From contig JBOHDE010000126.1 of NCBI GenBank assembly GCA_050699035.1, positions 1 to 11,155 on the forward strand: a stretch of 11,155 bases of DNA, in the 5' to 3' direction. The notes beneath the pieces are model-generated. The model was given only the letters and a program-made list of their open reading frames with translations, did not search any database and was not told where the DNA came from. A program made the translations under genes and the position numbers. The stretch is from WHTB01 sp050699035 (lineage in GTDB: Bacteria > Actinomycetota > Actinomycetes > Propionibacteriales > Nocardioidaceae). Positions within the stretch are counted from its first letter, which is position 1, and each line of letters starts with the position of its first letter. Shown piece by piece: positions 1 to 6,650 of this stretch.

Positions 1-66
1 CTCGACTTGCATGTGTTAAGCACGCCGCCAGCGTTCGTCCTGAGCCAGGATCAAACTCTCCGTTAA
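1..66 (-). rRNA. 16S ribosomal RNA, 5' end only (partial)
   Basis: Read on the minus strand, this is the start of a 16S rRNA gene that continues beyond the left edge. The universal segment AGAGTTTGATCCTGGCTCAG (E. coli positions 8-27) lies at 59-40. It is followed by GACGAACGCTGGCGGCG and the start of helix H6 (CTTAACACATGCAAGTCGAG), as in actinobacterial 16S genes. The mature 5' end is placed near 66 by counting back seven bases to E. coli position 1, and may be off by a few bases. The gene lies downstream of tyrS on the same strand, with about 490 bp of leader and promoter sequence between them. Confidence 0.96.
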
Positions 67-210
67 AAAACAAAGAAAAAACCCTGACAAACAAAACACC
101 AAAACACTGGTGTCAAACCAAAAACAACCAGCCGACACAACACAACACCCAAAAAAGCGCCACACCATACCGACCAGACATAAAAAAACTTCGTCGACTA
201 TTGGCACGCT
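67..210 (-). other. T-rich leader of the 16S rRNA precursor
   Basis: On the transcribed strand this stretch is dominated by T and G with several T runs (for example around 63-80 and 182-187), in sharp contrast to the GC-rich surroundings. A small stem (ACACC at 96-100 with GGTGT at 109-113) is visible. Low-GC, U-rich leaders just upstream of 16S are common in actinobacterial rrn operons, where they contribute to the processing stalk that surrounds 16S. The partner strand of that stalk lies beyond the window, so the pairing cannot be tested here. No convincing protein gene is present. Confidence 0.6.
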
Positions 211-223
211 GTTGAGTTCTCAA
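203..223 (-). promoter_or_regulatory. Conserved actinobacterial rrn leader element (antitermination/processing type)
   Basis: The minus strand reads TTGAGAACTCAACAGC followed by GTGCC. This matches the TTTGAGAACTCAA-type block that I know from the 16S leader and 16S-23S spacer of many actinobacterial rRNA operons, where it has been linked to boxA-like Nus antitermination or to precursor processing. The core is a small dyad, TTGAG/CTCAA around two bases. Its place between the proposed promoters and the 16S 5' end fits. Its precise role here is inferred. Confidence 0.6.
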
Positions 224-241
224 GAATCACACGCACACCGA

Positions 242-265
242 CGGTGACCGGTCAGGTCGTCACCG
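242..265 (-). other. Hairpin early in the rrn leader
   Basis: CGGTGAC at 242-248 and GTCACCG at 259-265 form a perfect 7-bp stem with a 10-nt loop. It lies just downstream of the proposed P2 start point, so it would form in transcripts from both promoters. No T run follows, so it is not a terminator. It may be a boxB-like or processing hairpin. Confidence 0.45.
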
Positions 266-279
266 GGGCAACCTAAGAA

Positions 280-309
280 ACCTTACCGGATCGTGACCAC
301 TCGGGCAAA
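280..309 (-). promoter_or_regulatory. Candidate rrn promoter P2
   Basis: On the minus strand a -35-like TTTGCC (309-304) is separated by 18 bp from a -10-like TAAGGT (285-280). Transcription would start near 273, upstream of the leader hairpin and the conserved leader element. The match to the housekeeping sigma consensus is moderate. A TTAGGT (276-271) offers an alternative -10 box. The call rests mainly on position: about 200 bp upstream of 16S in a gene-free region. Confidence 0.4.
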
Positions 310-413
310 CCCGATGAAGCCGTCTCCGGCCCCGGACGCACCGTGCCGGTCGAGCTGGCCGCTGCCGAAGCAACAGACACCTCGCCGAGGAGGAACTTCC
401 GGGAGTTGCGCCA

Positions 414-433
414 CGGGCCGGCCGCCCGGCCCG
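414..433 (-). other. All-GC hairpin between the two candidate rrn promoters
   Basis: CGGGCCGG (414-421) pairs perfectly with CCGGCCCG (426-433) to give an 8-bp stem with a 4-nt loop. It would be present only in transcripts from P1 or in read-through from tyrS. No U tract follows on the minus strand, so a classical intrinsic terminator is unlikely, although U-less terminators occur in high-GC actinobacteria. Confidence 0.4.
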
Positions 434-470
434 AAGGCCTTGCGTCCCGCCGCACCGGGCGACAGGGAGA

Positions 471-500
471 ACACTACCGACCTCGCCGCCCAAACGCCAA
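471..500 (-). promoter_or_regulatory. Candidate rrn promoter P1
   Basis: On the minus strand TTGGCG (500-495) and TAGTGT (476-471) are separated by 18 bp. TAGTGT is a good actinobacterial -10 box, with T, A and final T in the conserved places. The start point would be near 463, about 400 bp upstream of 16S and about 95 bp beyond the tyrS stop codon. Tandem promoters are usual for rRNA operons. No experimental support can be drawn from the sequence itself. Confidence 0.45.
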
Positions 501-558
501 ATCGGGTTCCGCCGGCGCGTCGGCATCTCCAGGGTCTCAACCCAGCAAGGAAAAACCG

Positions 559-1833
559 TCAGGTCGGAACCTCCACTCCGGCCATCGTCCGCTTGCCCTT
601 GCGCAGCACCAGCCAGCGGCCGTGCAGCAGGGCGTCACGGCCCACCGCGAGCTCGGGGTCGGTCACCCGCTCGTTGTTGACGTAGGCACCACCCTCGCTC
701 ACCGTCCGACGCGCGGCCGACTTGCTCGGCGCAAGGCCGGCCGCCACCAGCAGGTCAACCACGGTAGGCAACGTCTCCCCCGCCTCGACGGTGACCAGGT
801 TGGCTTCGCGCAGCGCGGCGGCGAGCGTCTTGTCGTCGAGCTCGGTGAGGCCGTCACCCCCGAACAGTGCGGCCGCCGCGGCCTCGACGGCGGCGGTCTC
901 CGCGGCGCCGTGCGTCAACGTGGTGACGTCACGGGCCAGCGCCCGCTGCGCCGCCCGCGCTTGCGGGCGGTCCTTCGTCTGCTGCTCGAGCTCGGCGATC
1001 TCGTCCGCGGAGCGGAAGGTGAAGCAGCGCAGCGTCGAGAGTACGTCGGCGTCCTCGACGTTGAACCAGAACTGGTAGAACGCGTATGGCGAGGTCATCT
1101 CCGGGTCGAGCCACACGGCACCCGACTCCGTCTTGCCGTACTTGGTCCCGTCGGCCTTCGTCATCAGCGGAGTCGCGAGCGCATGCACGCGTTCGCCCTC
1201 CACCCGGCGGATCAGCTCGACGCCGGCAGTGATGTTGCCCCACTGGTCGCTGCCGCCGGTCTGCAGCCGACACCCGTGGCGGCGGAACAGCTCGAGGTAG
1301 TCCAGCGCCTGGAGCAGCACGTAGCTGAACTCGGTGTACGAGATGCCGCTCTCCAAGCGCGCCCGCACGACCTCCCGGCCGAGCATCCGGTTGACCGGGA
1401 AGTGCTTGCCGACGTCGCGCAGCAGGTCGATCGCGGACAGGTCGGCGGTCCAGTCGAGGTTGTTGACCAGGACCGCGGCGCACGGCCCCTCGAAGTCGAG
1501 GAACCGGGAGACCTGGGAGCGCACCCGCTCGGTCCACTCGGCGACGACCTCCTTGGGGTTGAGTACCCGCTCGGAGGTCTCCTTGGGGTCGCCGATCATC
1601 CCGGTCGCACCGCCCACCAGGCCAAGTGGATGATGGCCGGCGTCCTGGAGGCGGCGCAGCGTGAGCAGCTGCAGCAGGTGCCCCATGTGGAGGCTCGGGG
1701 CGGTCGGGTCGAAGCCGACATAGGAGGTGATCGGGCCGGCGGACGCCTCGGCGCGCAGGGCGTCGAGGTCGGTCGAGTGCGCGATCAAGCCGCGTCGCTC
1801 GAGGTCGTCGAGTACGTCGGTCCGTGCGGTCAC
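559..1833 (-). CDS. tyrS: Tyrosyl-tRNA synthetase
   Basis: This cytoplasmic class I aminoacyl-tRNA synthetase charges tRNA-Tyr with tyrosine using ATP. The product is 424 residues, the normal length for bacterial TyrRS. The HIGH-type ATP site is HMGH at residues 49-52. The tyrosine-pocket signature TGGSDQWGN is at 192-200, and the KMSKS loop is present in its TyrRS form, KYGKT, at 231-235. An S4-like RNA-binding domain fills roughly residues 355-424. The GTG start at 1833 is chosen because GAGGAG lies six bases upstream (1845-1840) and homology begins there; the reading frame is open further upstream, but that part overlaps the glycosylase gene and is not TyrRS-like. It follows aag by 40 nt, too short for a T-box, and so is probably co-transcribed. 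No good intrinsic terminator follows it before the rRNA promoters. Confidence 0.97.
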   Translation of the reverse strand: MTARTDVLDDLERRGLIAHSTDLDALRAEASAGPITSYVGFDPTAPSLHMGHLLQLLTLRRLQDAGHHPLGLVGGATGMIGDPKETSERVLNPKEVVAEWTERVRSQVSRFLDFEGPCAAVLVNNLDWTADLSAIDLLRDVGKHFPVNRMLGREVVRARLESGISYTEFSYVLLQALDYLELFRRHGCRLQTGGSDQWGNITAGVELIRRVEGERVHALATPLMTKADGTKYGKTESGAVWLDPEMTSPYAFYQFWFNVEDADVLSTLRCFTFRSADEIAELEQQTKDRPQARAAQRALARDVTTLTHGAAETAAVEAAAAALFGGDGLTELDDKTLAAALREANLVTVEAGETLPTVVDLLVAAGLAPSKSAARRTVSEGGAYVNNERVTDPELAVGRDALLHGRWLVLRKGKRTMAGVEVPT

Positions 1834-1839
1834 CAGGGT

Positions 1840-1845
1840 CTCCTC
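1840..1845 (-). promoter_or_regulatory. Ribosome binding site of tyrS
   Basis: GAGGAG on the minus strand lies six bases before the GTG at 1833-1831. It decides the tyrS start, since the same frame stays open for about 99 codons further upstream. Confidence 0.75.
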
Positions 1846-1873
1846 GTCGGTGTGATGTACGTCCAAGCCTGCC

Positions 1874-2440
1874 CTATCGGGTGCGGGCCCTGGCCGGACG
1901 GTAGACCGAGACCGTCGGCTCGTCGGTGACCCAGAACCGCCACGGACGGTCGGCGGCCGTCGACACACCGACCCGGGGTCCGGACGAGATGCGGTCGGGA
2001 GGCAGCGCCGACGGGGTGAGCACGAGGGCCGAAGCACCGCGCAGGTCGACGCCGTTGTGCTCCCCCGTGATGCCGAGCGCCTGGCACAGCCGGGCGGGGC
2101 CGCGGGCCAGGTCACGATCGCGGATGCCACCGCGCCGGGCCCGGGTCAGGTCGAGCCCGGACTCCACCGCGCCCGCCCGCAGCAGGACGGCCGACGGGTC
2201 GCCGTCGGCACCGCACACGACGTTGGCACACCAGTGCATGCCGTACGTGAAGTAGACATAGAGGTGGTCGGGCGGCCCGAACATCACGGCGTTGCGCGGG
2301 GTCTCGCCACGGTAGGCGTGTGAGGCGGGGTCGTTCGCGCCGTCGTACGCCTCGACCTCGGTGATGCGGACGACCACCTCGCCGTGGCTCAGCCGGGCGC
2401 CGAGCAGCGACCGGGCGGCGGCGAGGACAGCTTCGCTCAT
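1874..2440 (-). CDS. 3-methyladenine DNA glycosylase (AAG/MPG family)
   Basis: This base-excision repair enzyme removes alkylated purines such as 3-methyladenine, and in related proteins hypoxanthine, from DNA. The 188-residue product has the layout of the AAG (Pur_DNA_glyco) family. ITEVEAY at 27-32 carries the catalytic glutamate E30 and the base-stacking Y32, corresponding to human E125 and Y127. SHAYRG has H41, matching human H136. TPRN at 48-51 and YVYFTYGMHWCANVV at 61-75 follow. The ATG at 2440 overlaps the argH stop as ATGA, which favours it over an in-frame ATG 18 bp upstream inside argH; no strong Shine-Dalgarno is visible, so translation probably depends on coupling. It lies between argH and tyrS, an order I recall from other actinobacteria (mpg next to tyrS in mycobacteria). 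A metabolic link to arginine is not evident. Confidence 0.93.
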   Translation of the reverse strand: MSEAVLAAARSLLGARLSHGEVVVRITEVEAYDGANDPASHAYRGETPRNAVMFGPPDHLYVYFTYGMHWCANVVCGADGDPSAVLLRAGAVESGLDLTRARRGGIRDRDLARGPARLCQALGITGEHNGVDLRGASALVLTPSALPPDRISSGPRVGVSTAADRPWRFWVTDEPTVSVYRPARARTR

Positions 2441-3858
2441 CGTCGGGCGTCGGCCCACGACCGCAGCGTCGCGAGCCGTTCCCGAGCCTCGGCCAGCTGC
2501 TCGCGGACCCGGGCCGGTGCCGTACCGCCGCGTGCGTCCCGCGACGCCACCGACCCCTCGACCGTGAGTACGTCATGCACCTGCGGCGTGAGCTGCGGCG
2601 AGATCGCCGCCAGGTCCTCGTCGGACAGGTCGGCAAGCTCGATGTCGCGGTCCTCGCACACCCGTACGCACGCCCCGGCCAGCTCGTGCGCCTCCCGGAA
2701 CGGCACCCGCTGACGCACCAGCCACTCCGCGATGTCGGTCGCCAGCGAGAACCCCTGCGGCGCCAGCTCGGCCATCCGGCCGGTGTTGAACCGTAACGTC
2801 CGCACCATGCCGGTGAAGGCCGGCAGCAGCACCTCGAGGGTGTCGATCGAGTCGAACACCGGCTCCTTGTCCTCCTGGAGGTCCCGGTTGTACGCCAGCG
2901 GCAGCGCCTTGAGGGTGGCGAGCAGCCCGGTCAGGTTGCCGACCAGGCGGCCGGCCTTGCCGCGAGCCAGCTCAGGGATGTCGGGGTTCTTCTTCTGCGG
3001 CATGATGCTCGATCCGGTCGAGTAGGCGTCGTCCAGCGCGACGAAGGAGAACTCCTTGGTCGCCCAGACGATCACCTCCTCGGCGAAGCGCGACACGTCG
3101 ACACCGGTCATCGCCGCCACGAACGCGAACTCCGCCACGAAGTCTCGCGCGGCGGTGCCGTCGATGGAGTTGGGGGTAGAACCGGTGAACCCCAGTTCGG
3201 CGGCGACCTGTTCGGGGTCGAGGCCGAGCGACGACCCGGCCAGTGCGCCGGAGCCGTACGGCGACTCGGCGGCCACCCGGTCGTCCCAGTCCCGCAGCCG
3301 GTCGACGTCACGCAGCAGCGGCCACGCGTGCGCGAGCAGGTGATGGGACAGGAGTACGGGCTGGGCGTGCTGCAGGTGGGTGCGCCCCGGCATGACCGCC
3401 CCGAGGTGCTGCTCGGCCTGGACGGTCAGCGCCTCCGCCAGGTCGAGGACCAGCCCGCCGACCGTACGCGCGTGCTCCCGCAGGTAGGTCCGGAAGAGGG
3501 TGGCGATCTGGTCGTTGCGCGAGCGTCCCGCCCGCAGCCGCCCGCCGAGCTCCGAGCCCAGCCGCTCCACCAGGCCACGCTCAAGCGCTGTATGGACATC
3601 CTCGTCGGTTTCAGCCGGTCCGAACGCACCGCTCTCGACGTCGGCCGCGAGCGCGTCGATGCCGTCGAGCAGACCCTCGAGGTCGGCGTCGGTGAGCAGC
3701 CCGGCCCGGGCCAGCACGCGCGCGTGGGCCCGCGAGCCGGCCAGATCGTACGGCGCCAACCGCCAGTCGAAGTGCGTCGACTTCGACAAGGCCGCCAGCT
3801 CGGGTGACGGACCACCCGCGAACCGGCCGCCCCACAGGCCACCGCTGTCCTTGCTCAC
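2437..3858 (-). CDS. argH: Argininosuccinate lyase
   Basis: ArgH carries out the last step of arginine synthesis, splitting argininosuccinate into arginine and fumarate as a cytoplasmic homotetramer. The product has 473 residues, typical for the family. Fumarase/aspartase superfamily signatures are all present: AGRSRNDQ at 110-117, GRTHLQHAQP at 158-167 with the catalytic histidine H161, and the flexible loop GSSIMPQKKNPD at 282-293 with the catalytic serine. The N-terminal LWGGRF motif at 8-13 is also typical. The GTG start at 3858 is preceded by GGAGAG three bases away and sits where homology begins. The frame stays open upstream, but that part reads through the palindrome and argG. A 91-nt gap separates it from argG. 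Its stop overlaps the glycosylase start (ATGA). Confidence 0.97.
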   Translation of the reverse strand: MSKDSGGLWGGRFAGGPSPELAALSKSTHFDWRLAPYDLAGSRAHARVLARAGLLTDADLEGLLDGIDALAADVESGAFGPAETDEDVHTALERGLVERLGSELGGRLRAGRSRNDQIATLFRTYLREHARTVGGLVLDLAEALTVQAEQHLGAVMPGRTHLQHAQPVLLSHHLLAHAWPLLRDVDRLRDWDDRVAAESPYGSGALAGSSLGLDPEQVAAELGFTGSTPNSIDGTAARDFVAEFAFVAAMTGVDVSRFAEEVIVWATKEFSFVALDDAYSTGSSIMPQKKNPDIPELARGKAGRLVGNLTGLLATLKALPLAYNRDLQEDKEPVFDSIDTLEVLLPAFTGMVRTLRFNTGRMAELAPQGFSLATDIAEWLVRQRVPFREAHELAGACVRVCEDRDIELADLSDEDLAAISPQLTPQVHDVLTVEGSVASRDARGGTAPARVREQLAEARERLATLRSWADARR

Positions 3859-3861
3859 ACA

Positions 3862-3867
3862 CTCTCC
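3862..3867 (-). promoter_or_regulatory. Ribosome binding site of argH
   Basis: GGAGAG on the minus strand lies three bases before the GTG at 3858 (five, counting from GGAG). It lies ten bases downstream of the large inverted repeat, so folding of that repeat should not itself hide it. It gives argH its own initiation site, unlike most genes of the operon, which are coupled by overlap. Confidence 0.65.
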
Positions 3868-3876
3868 AATGTCGTT

Positions 3877-3929
3877 TGGTACGGGGGCGCCCCGTTCCAG
3901 ACCTAGTGGAACGGGGCGCCCCCGTACCA
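3877..3929. repeat. Perfect 23-bp inverted repeat in the argG-argH gap
   Basis: The arm at 3877-3899 is exactly complementary to the arm at 3907-3929, with a 7-nt loop (GACCTAG on the plus strand). Each arm is itself a near-palindrome: TGGTACGGGG and CCCCGTTCCA flank a 3-nt centre with a single mismatch. The RNA could therefore fold as one long hairpin or as two shorter ones. On the transcribed strand a T run (CGATTTTTC) comes before, not after, the structure, so it is not a textbook rho-independent terminator. It could be an attenuating U-less terminator, an RNase III or mRNA-stability element, or a copy of a dispersed palindromic repeat. It is the only large gap within the arg genes. Confidence 0.9.
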
Positions 3930-3949
3930 GAAAAATCGGGGGGCGTTGG

Positions 3950-5158
3950 TCAGCTGTCGCCGGCCACCAGGTGGTCGCGCTTGGCGGCGATCTTGCTCGG
4001 CAGGCCGTGCAGCTCGACGAAGCCCCTGGCCAGCGACTGGTCGAAGGTATCGCCCTCGTCGTAGGTGGCCAGGTGGAAGTCGTAGAGGCCGGAGTCGCTG
4101 CGCCGGCCGGTCGGTGTGGCCTTGCCCGCATGCAGGGTCAGCCGGATCTCGCCGGTCACATGCTCCTGCGAGTCCTCGATGAACGCGTCCAGGCTGCGCT
4201 TGAGCGGGCTGAACCACAGGCCGTCGTAAGCGAGCTCGCCCCACCGCTGGCCGACGGTGCGCTTGAACCGGGCCAGGTCACGCTCGACGGTCACCGACTC
4301 CAGCTCCTGGTGCGCCGCGATCAGGACCAGCGCGCCGGGTGCCTCGTACACCTCGCGGCTCTTGATGCCGACCAGCCGGTCCTCGATCATGTCGAGCCGG
4401 CCGACGCCCTGTGCCCCGCCGCGGTGGTTGAGCTCCTGGATCGCCTGCAGCACCGTGACCGGCCGGCCGTCGATCGCCACCGGGACACCACGCTCGAAGC
4501 CGATCACGACCTCGTCGGCGTCGCGTGGGGTCGCGGGGTTCTCGGTGTAGTCGTACAGCTCCTCGATCGGGGCGTTCCAGATGTCCTCGAGGAAGCCGGT
4601 CTCGACGGCGCGGCCCCAGACGTTCTGGTCGATGGAGTACGGCGACTTCCTCGTCACGTCGATCGGCAGCCGGTGCTCGTCGGCGTACGCGATCGCCTTC
4701 TCCCGCGTCCAGGCGTAGTCGCGGACCGGTGCGATGACCTGCAGCTCCGGTGCCAGCGCGCCGACGCCGACCTCGAACCGCACCTGGTCGTTGCCCTTGC
4801 CGGTGCAGCCGTGGCTGACGATCGTCGCGCCGTGGTAGTGCGCCGCCTGCACGAGGTGCTTCACGATCAGCGGCCGCGACAGCGCGGAGACCAGCGGGTA
4901 GCGGTCCATGTAGAGAGCGTTGGCCTTGAGCGCCGGAAGGCAGAACTCGTCGGCGAACTCGTCCCTGGCGTCGACGACGACGGCTTCGACCGCGCCGCAG
5001 GCGAGGGCCCGCTTGCGGATGGTGTCGAGGTCCTCGCCGCCCTGGCCGACGTCGAGGGCCACGGCAACCACCTCGGCTCCGGTCTGGTCGGCGAGCCACC
5101 CGATGGCAACGGAGGTGTCGAGTCCTCCTGAGTACGCGAGTACGACGCGGTCGGTCAT
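3950..5158 (-). CDS. argG: Argininosuccinate synthase
   Basis: ArgG joins citrulline and aspartate with ATP to form argininosuccinate, the penultimate step of arginine synthesis. The 402-residue product starts directly with the N-type ATP pyrophosphatase P-loop, VVLAYSGGLDTS (SGGLDTS at 10-16). SHGCTGKGNDQVRFE at 115-129 supplies citrulline- and aspartate-binding residues, and the synthetase domain continues with SIDQNVWGR and the KSREVYEAPGA region. The ATG at 5158 has AGGAGA upstream at good spacing, inside the argR tail, and overlaps the argR stop as ATGA. The start and length match the family. A 91-nt gap holding a long inverted repeat follows before argH. Confidence 0.98.
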   Translation of the reverse strand: MTDRVVLAYSGGLDTSVAIGWLADQTGAEVVAVALDVGQGGEDLDTIRKRALACGAVEAVVVDARDEFADEFCLPALKANALYMDRYPLVSALSRPLIVKHLVQAAHYHGATIVSHGCTGKGNDQVRFEVGVGALAPELQVIAPVRDYAWTREKAIAYADEHRLPIDVTRKSPYSIDQNVWGRAVETGFLEDIWNAPIEELYDYTENPATPRDADEVVIGFERGVPVAIDGRPVTVLQAIQELNHRGGAQGVGRLDMIEDRLVGIKSREVYEAPGALVLIAAHQELESVTVERDLARFKRTVGQRWGELAYDGLWFSPLKRSLDAFIEDSQEHVTGEIRLTLHAGKATPTGRRSDSGLYDFHLATYDEGDTFDQSLARGFVELHGLPSKIAAKRDHLVAGDS

Positions 5159-5721
5159 GGTTTCTCCTGCGGGGGTGATGCGTTGCTGGTGGGGTTCTTG
5201 TCGTTGGGAGGCTCGGCGTTCTGGGCCAGGTCGAGGAAGCGGTGCGCGACCGCGTCTCCTCCGGTCGGGCTGCGGCTGATCACCAGCACGGTGTCGTCAC
5301 CGGCGATGGTGCCGAGGATCGAGCCGAGCTCGGCGTGGTCGATGGCCGACGCGAAGAACTGCGCGGCGCCCGGCGGCGTGCGCAGCACCACGAGGTTCGC
5401 GGATGCGTCGGCCGAGACCAGCAGCTCCCCGGCGAGCCTGGCCAGCCGGGTCTCGCTGGCCACCGTCTCCCGGGCCGGCTGGGGTCGTCGGTCCCCGCCC
5501 TCGGCGGGTACGGCGTAGACCAGGGCGCCGGACGGATGCCGGACCTTGACCGCGTCGAGGTCGACCAGGTCGCGCGAGAGCGTGGTCTGGGTGACAGCCA
5601 GCCCGGCGGCTCCGAGCAGGTCGGCCAGCTCGCTCTGGCTGTGCACGGGATGGCGGCCGAGGATCTCGGTGATCAGGTGCTGGCGCGCCGCCTTGGTCGC
5701 GGGGACCGTTGCCGCCTTCAT
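5155..5721 (-). CDS. argR: Arginine repressor ArgR
   Basis: ArgR is the arginine-dependent repressor of arginine biosynthesis, a hexamer that binds ARG boxes. In the 188-residue product the N-terminal winged helix-turn-helix covers about residues 10-72, with the recognition segment TQTTLSRDL at 44-52 containing the family's SR pair. The C-terminal oligomerisation and arginine-binding domain covers about 90-166, with GTIAGDDT at 137-144 holding the paired aspartates that contact arginine. Residues 167-188 form an extra polar, Pro/Asn/Lys-rich tail that looks disordered. The ATG at 5721 shares one base with the argF stop (TGATG) and has AGGGAGA about eight bases upstream. Being inside the operon it controls, it should be autoregulated through the ARG box before argC. 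Confidence 0.97.
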   Translation of the reverse strand: MKAATVPATKAARQHLITEILGRHPVHSQSELADLLGAAGLAVTQTTLSRDLVDLDAVKVRHPSGALVYAVPAEGGDRRPQPARETVASETRLARLAGELLVSADASANLVVLRTPPGAAQFFASAIDHAELGSILGTIAGDDTVLVISRSPTGGDAVAHRFLDLAQNAEPPNDKNPTSNASPPQEKP

Positions 5722-6650
5722 CAGCCGTCTCCCTGCGCCAGCAGCCACACCAGCAGCGCCTTCTGGGCGTGCAGCCGGTTCTCGGCCTCGTCCCACACCA
5801 CGCTCTGCGGGCCGTCGATCACCGCTGCCGCGATCTCGACGTCGCGGTAGGCGGGCAGGCAGTGCAGCACGATTGCCTCCGGGTCGGCCTTGGCGAGGGC
5901 CGCCTCGTCGAGGGCGTACGGCGTAAGCAGCGCGCGGTGCGCCTCGGCGTCGGCCTCGTCACCCATCGACACCCACGTGTCGGTCGCGAGCACGTCGGCG
6001 CCCGCGCACGCCTCGGCGGCGTCGGTGAGGTGGGCGACCGAACCGCCGGTGGTCTTCGCGATCGCTGCCGCGCGGGCCAGGATCTGGGCGTGCGGCGTCA
6101 GCTCGGCCGGTGCGGCGACTCGTACGTGCATCCCGGCGGTGGCCCCCGCCAGCAGGTAGGAGTGCGCCATGTTGTTGGCGCCGTCGCCGAGGTAGGTCAG
6201 CGTCAGCCCGGCCAACGCGCCCTTGTGCTCCTGGACGGTCAGCAGGTCGGCGAGCAGCTGGCACGGGTGGAGCTGGTCGGTGAGCGCGTTGACCACCGGC
6301 ACCGACGAAACCGCCGCCATCGCCTCGATCCGCTGCTGCGCGAACGTGCGCCACACGATCGCGGCGACCTGCCGCTCGAGCACCCGGGCAGTGTCCTCGA
6401 CCGGCTCGCCGCGGCCGAGCTGTGACGTCGTCGCGTCGATCACCAGTGGCAGCCCGCCGAGGTCACCGACGCCGACGGCGAACGAGACCCGGGTACGCGT
6501 CGACGGCTTGTCGAAGATCAGCGCGACGGTCTGCGGCCCGGCCAGCGGCTGCTGCGCGAACCGGTCCCGCTTCAGCGTCCCGGCCAGCGCCAGCACCTCG
6601 GCCTGCTCGGCCGGCGAGAGGTCGTCGTCACGCAGGAAGTGCCGGGTCAT
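5721..6650 (-). CDS. argF: Ornithine carbamoyltransferase
   Basis: ArgF transfers the carbamoyl group from carbamoyl phosphate to ornithine, giving citrulline. The 309-residue product is the usual length. The carbamoyl-phosphate site STRTR is at 50-54 and HPCQ at 128-131. The ornithine-binding motif DTWVSMGDE lies at 224-232, and HCLPAYR at 263-269 carries the catalytic cysteine. The DTWVSMG and HCLP motifs separate it from aspartate carbamoyltransferase. The ATG at 6650 overlaps the argD stop as ATGA. The anabolic role follows from its place in a complete arg operon. Carbamoyl phosphate must come from carAB genes elsewhere. Confidence 0.98.
   Translation of the reverse strand: MTRHFLRDDDLSPAEQAEVLALAGTLKRDRFAQQPLAGPQTVALIFDKPSTRTRVSFAVGVGDLGGLPLVIDATTSQLGRGEPVEDTARVLERQVAAIVWRTFAQQRIEAMAAVSSVPVVNALTDQLHPCQLLADLLTVQEHKGALAGLTLTYLGDGANNMAHSYLLAGATAGMHVRVAAPAELTPHAQILARAAAIAKTTGGSVAHLTDAAEACAGADVLATDTWVSMGDEADAEAHRALLTPYALDEAALAKADPEAIVLHCLPAYRDVEIAAAVIDGPQSVVWDEAENRLHAQKALLVWLLAQGDG

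Noticed and set aside
16..207. Small hydrophobic Phe/Cys/Leu-rich open frame on the minus strand
   Set aside because: It lies in the T-rich rRNA leader and runs into mature 16S sequence. The hydrophobic residues simply reflect T-rich codons.
532..543. GGGT/ACCC stem after tyrS as an intrinsic terminator
   Set aside because: Only four base pairs, and no T run follows it on the transcribed strand.
1834..1873. T-box or other regulatory leader before tyrS
   Set aside because: The gap is only 40 nt, far too short for a T-box, and contains nothing but the ribosome binding site.
343..1929. Long plus-strand open frame antisense to tyrS
   Set aside because: It is the complement of an unmistakable tyrS. 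High GC at third positions keeps antisense frames open, and the translation is Arg/Gly/Val-rich with no recognisable domain.
3877..3929. Inverted repeat as the end of an insertion sequence or MITE
   Set aside because: There is no transposase, the two arms are only seven bases apart, and no target-site duplication is evident; a hairpin element fits better.
3500..5131. Long plus-strand open frame antisense to argG and argH
   Set aside because: It crosses the intergenic palindrome and mirrors two certain genes. The composition is that of a shadow frame, and no start signal is seen.
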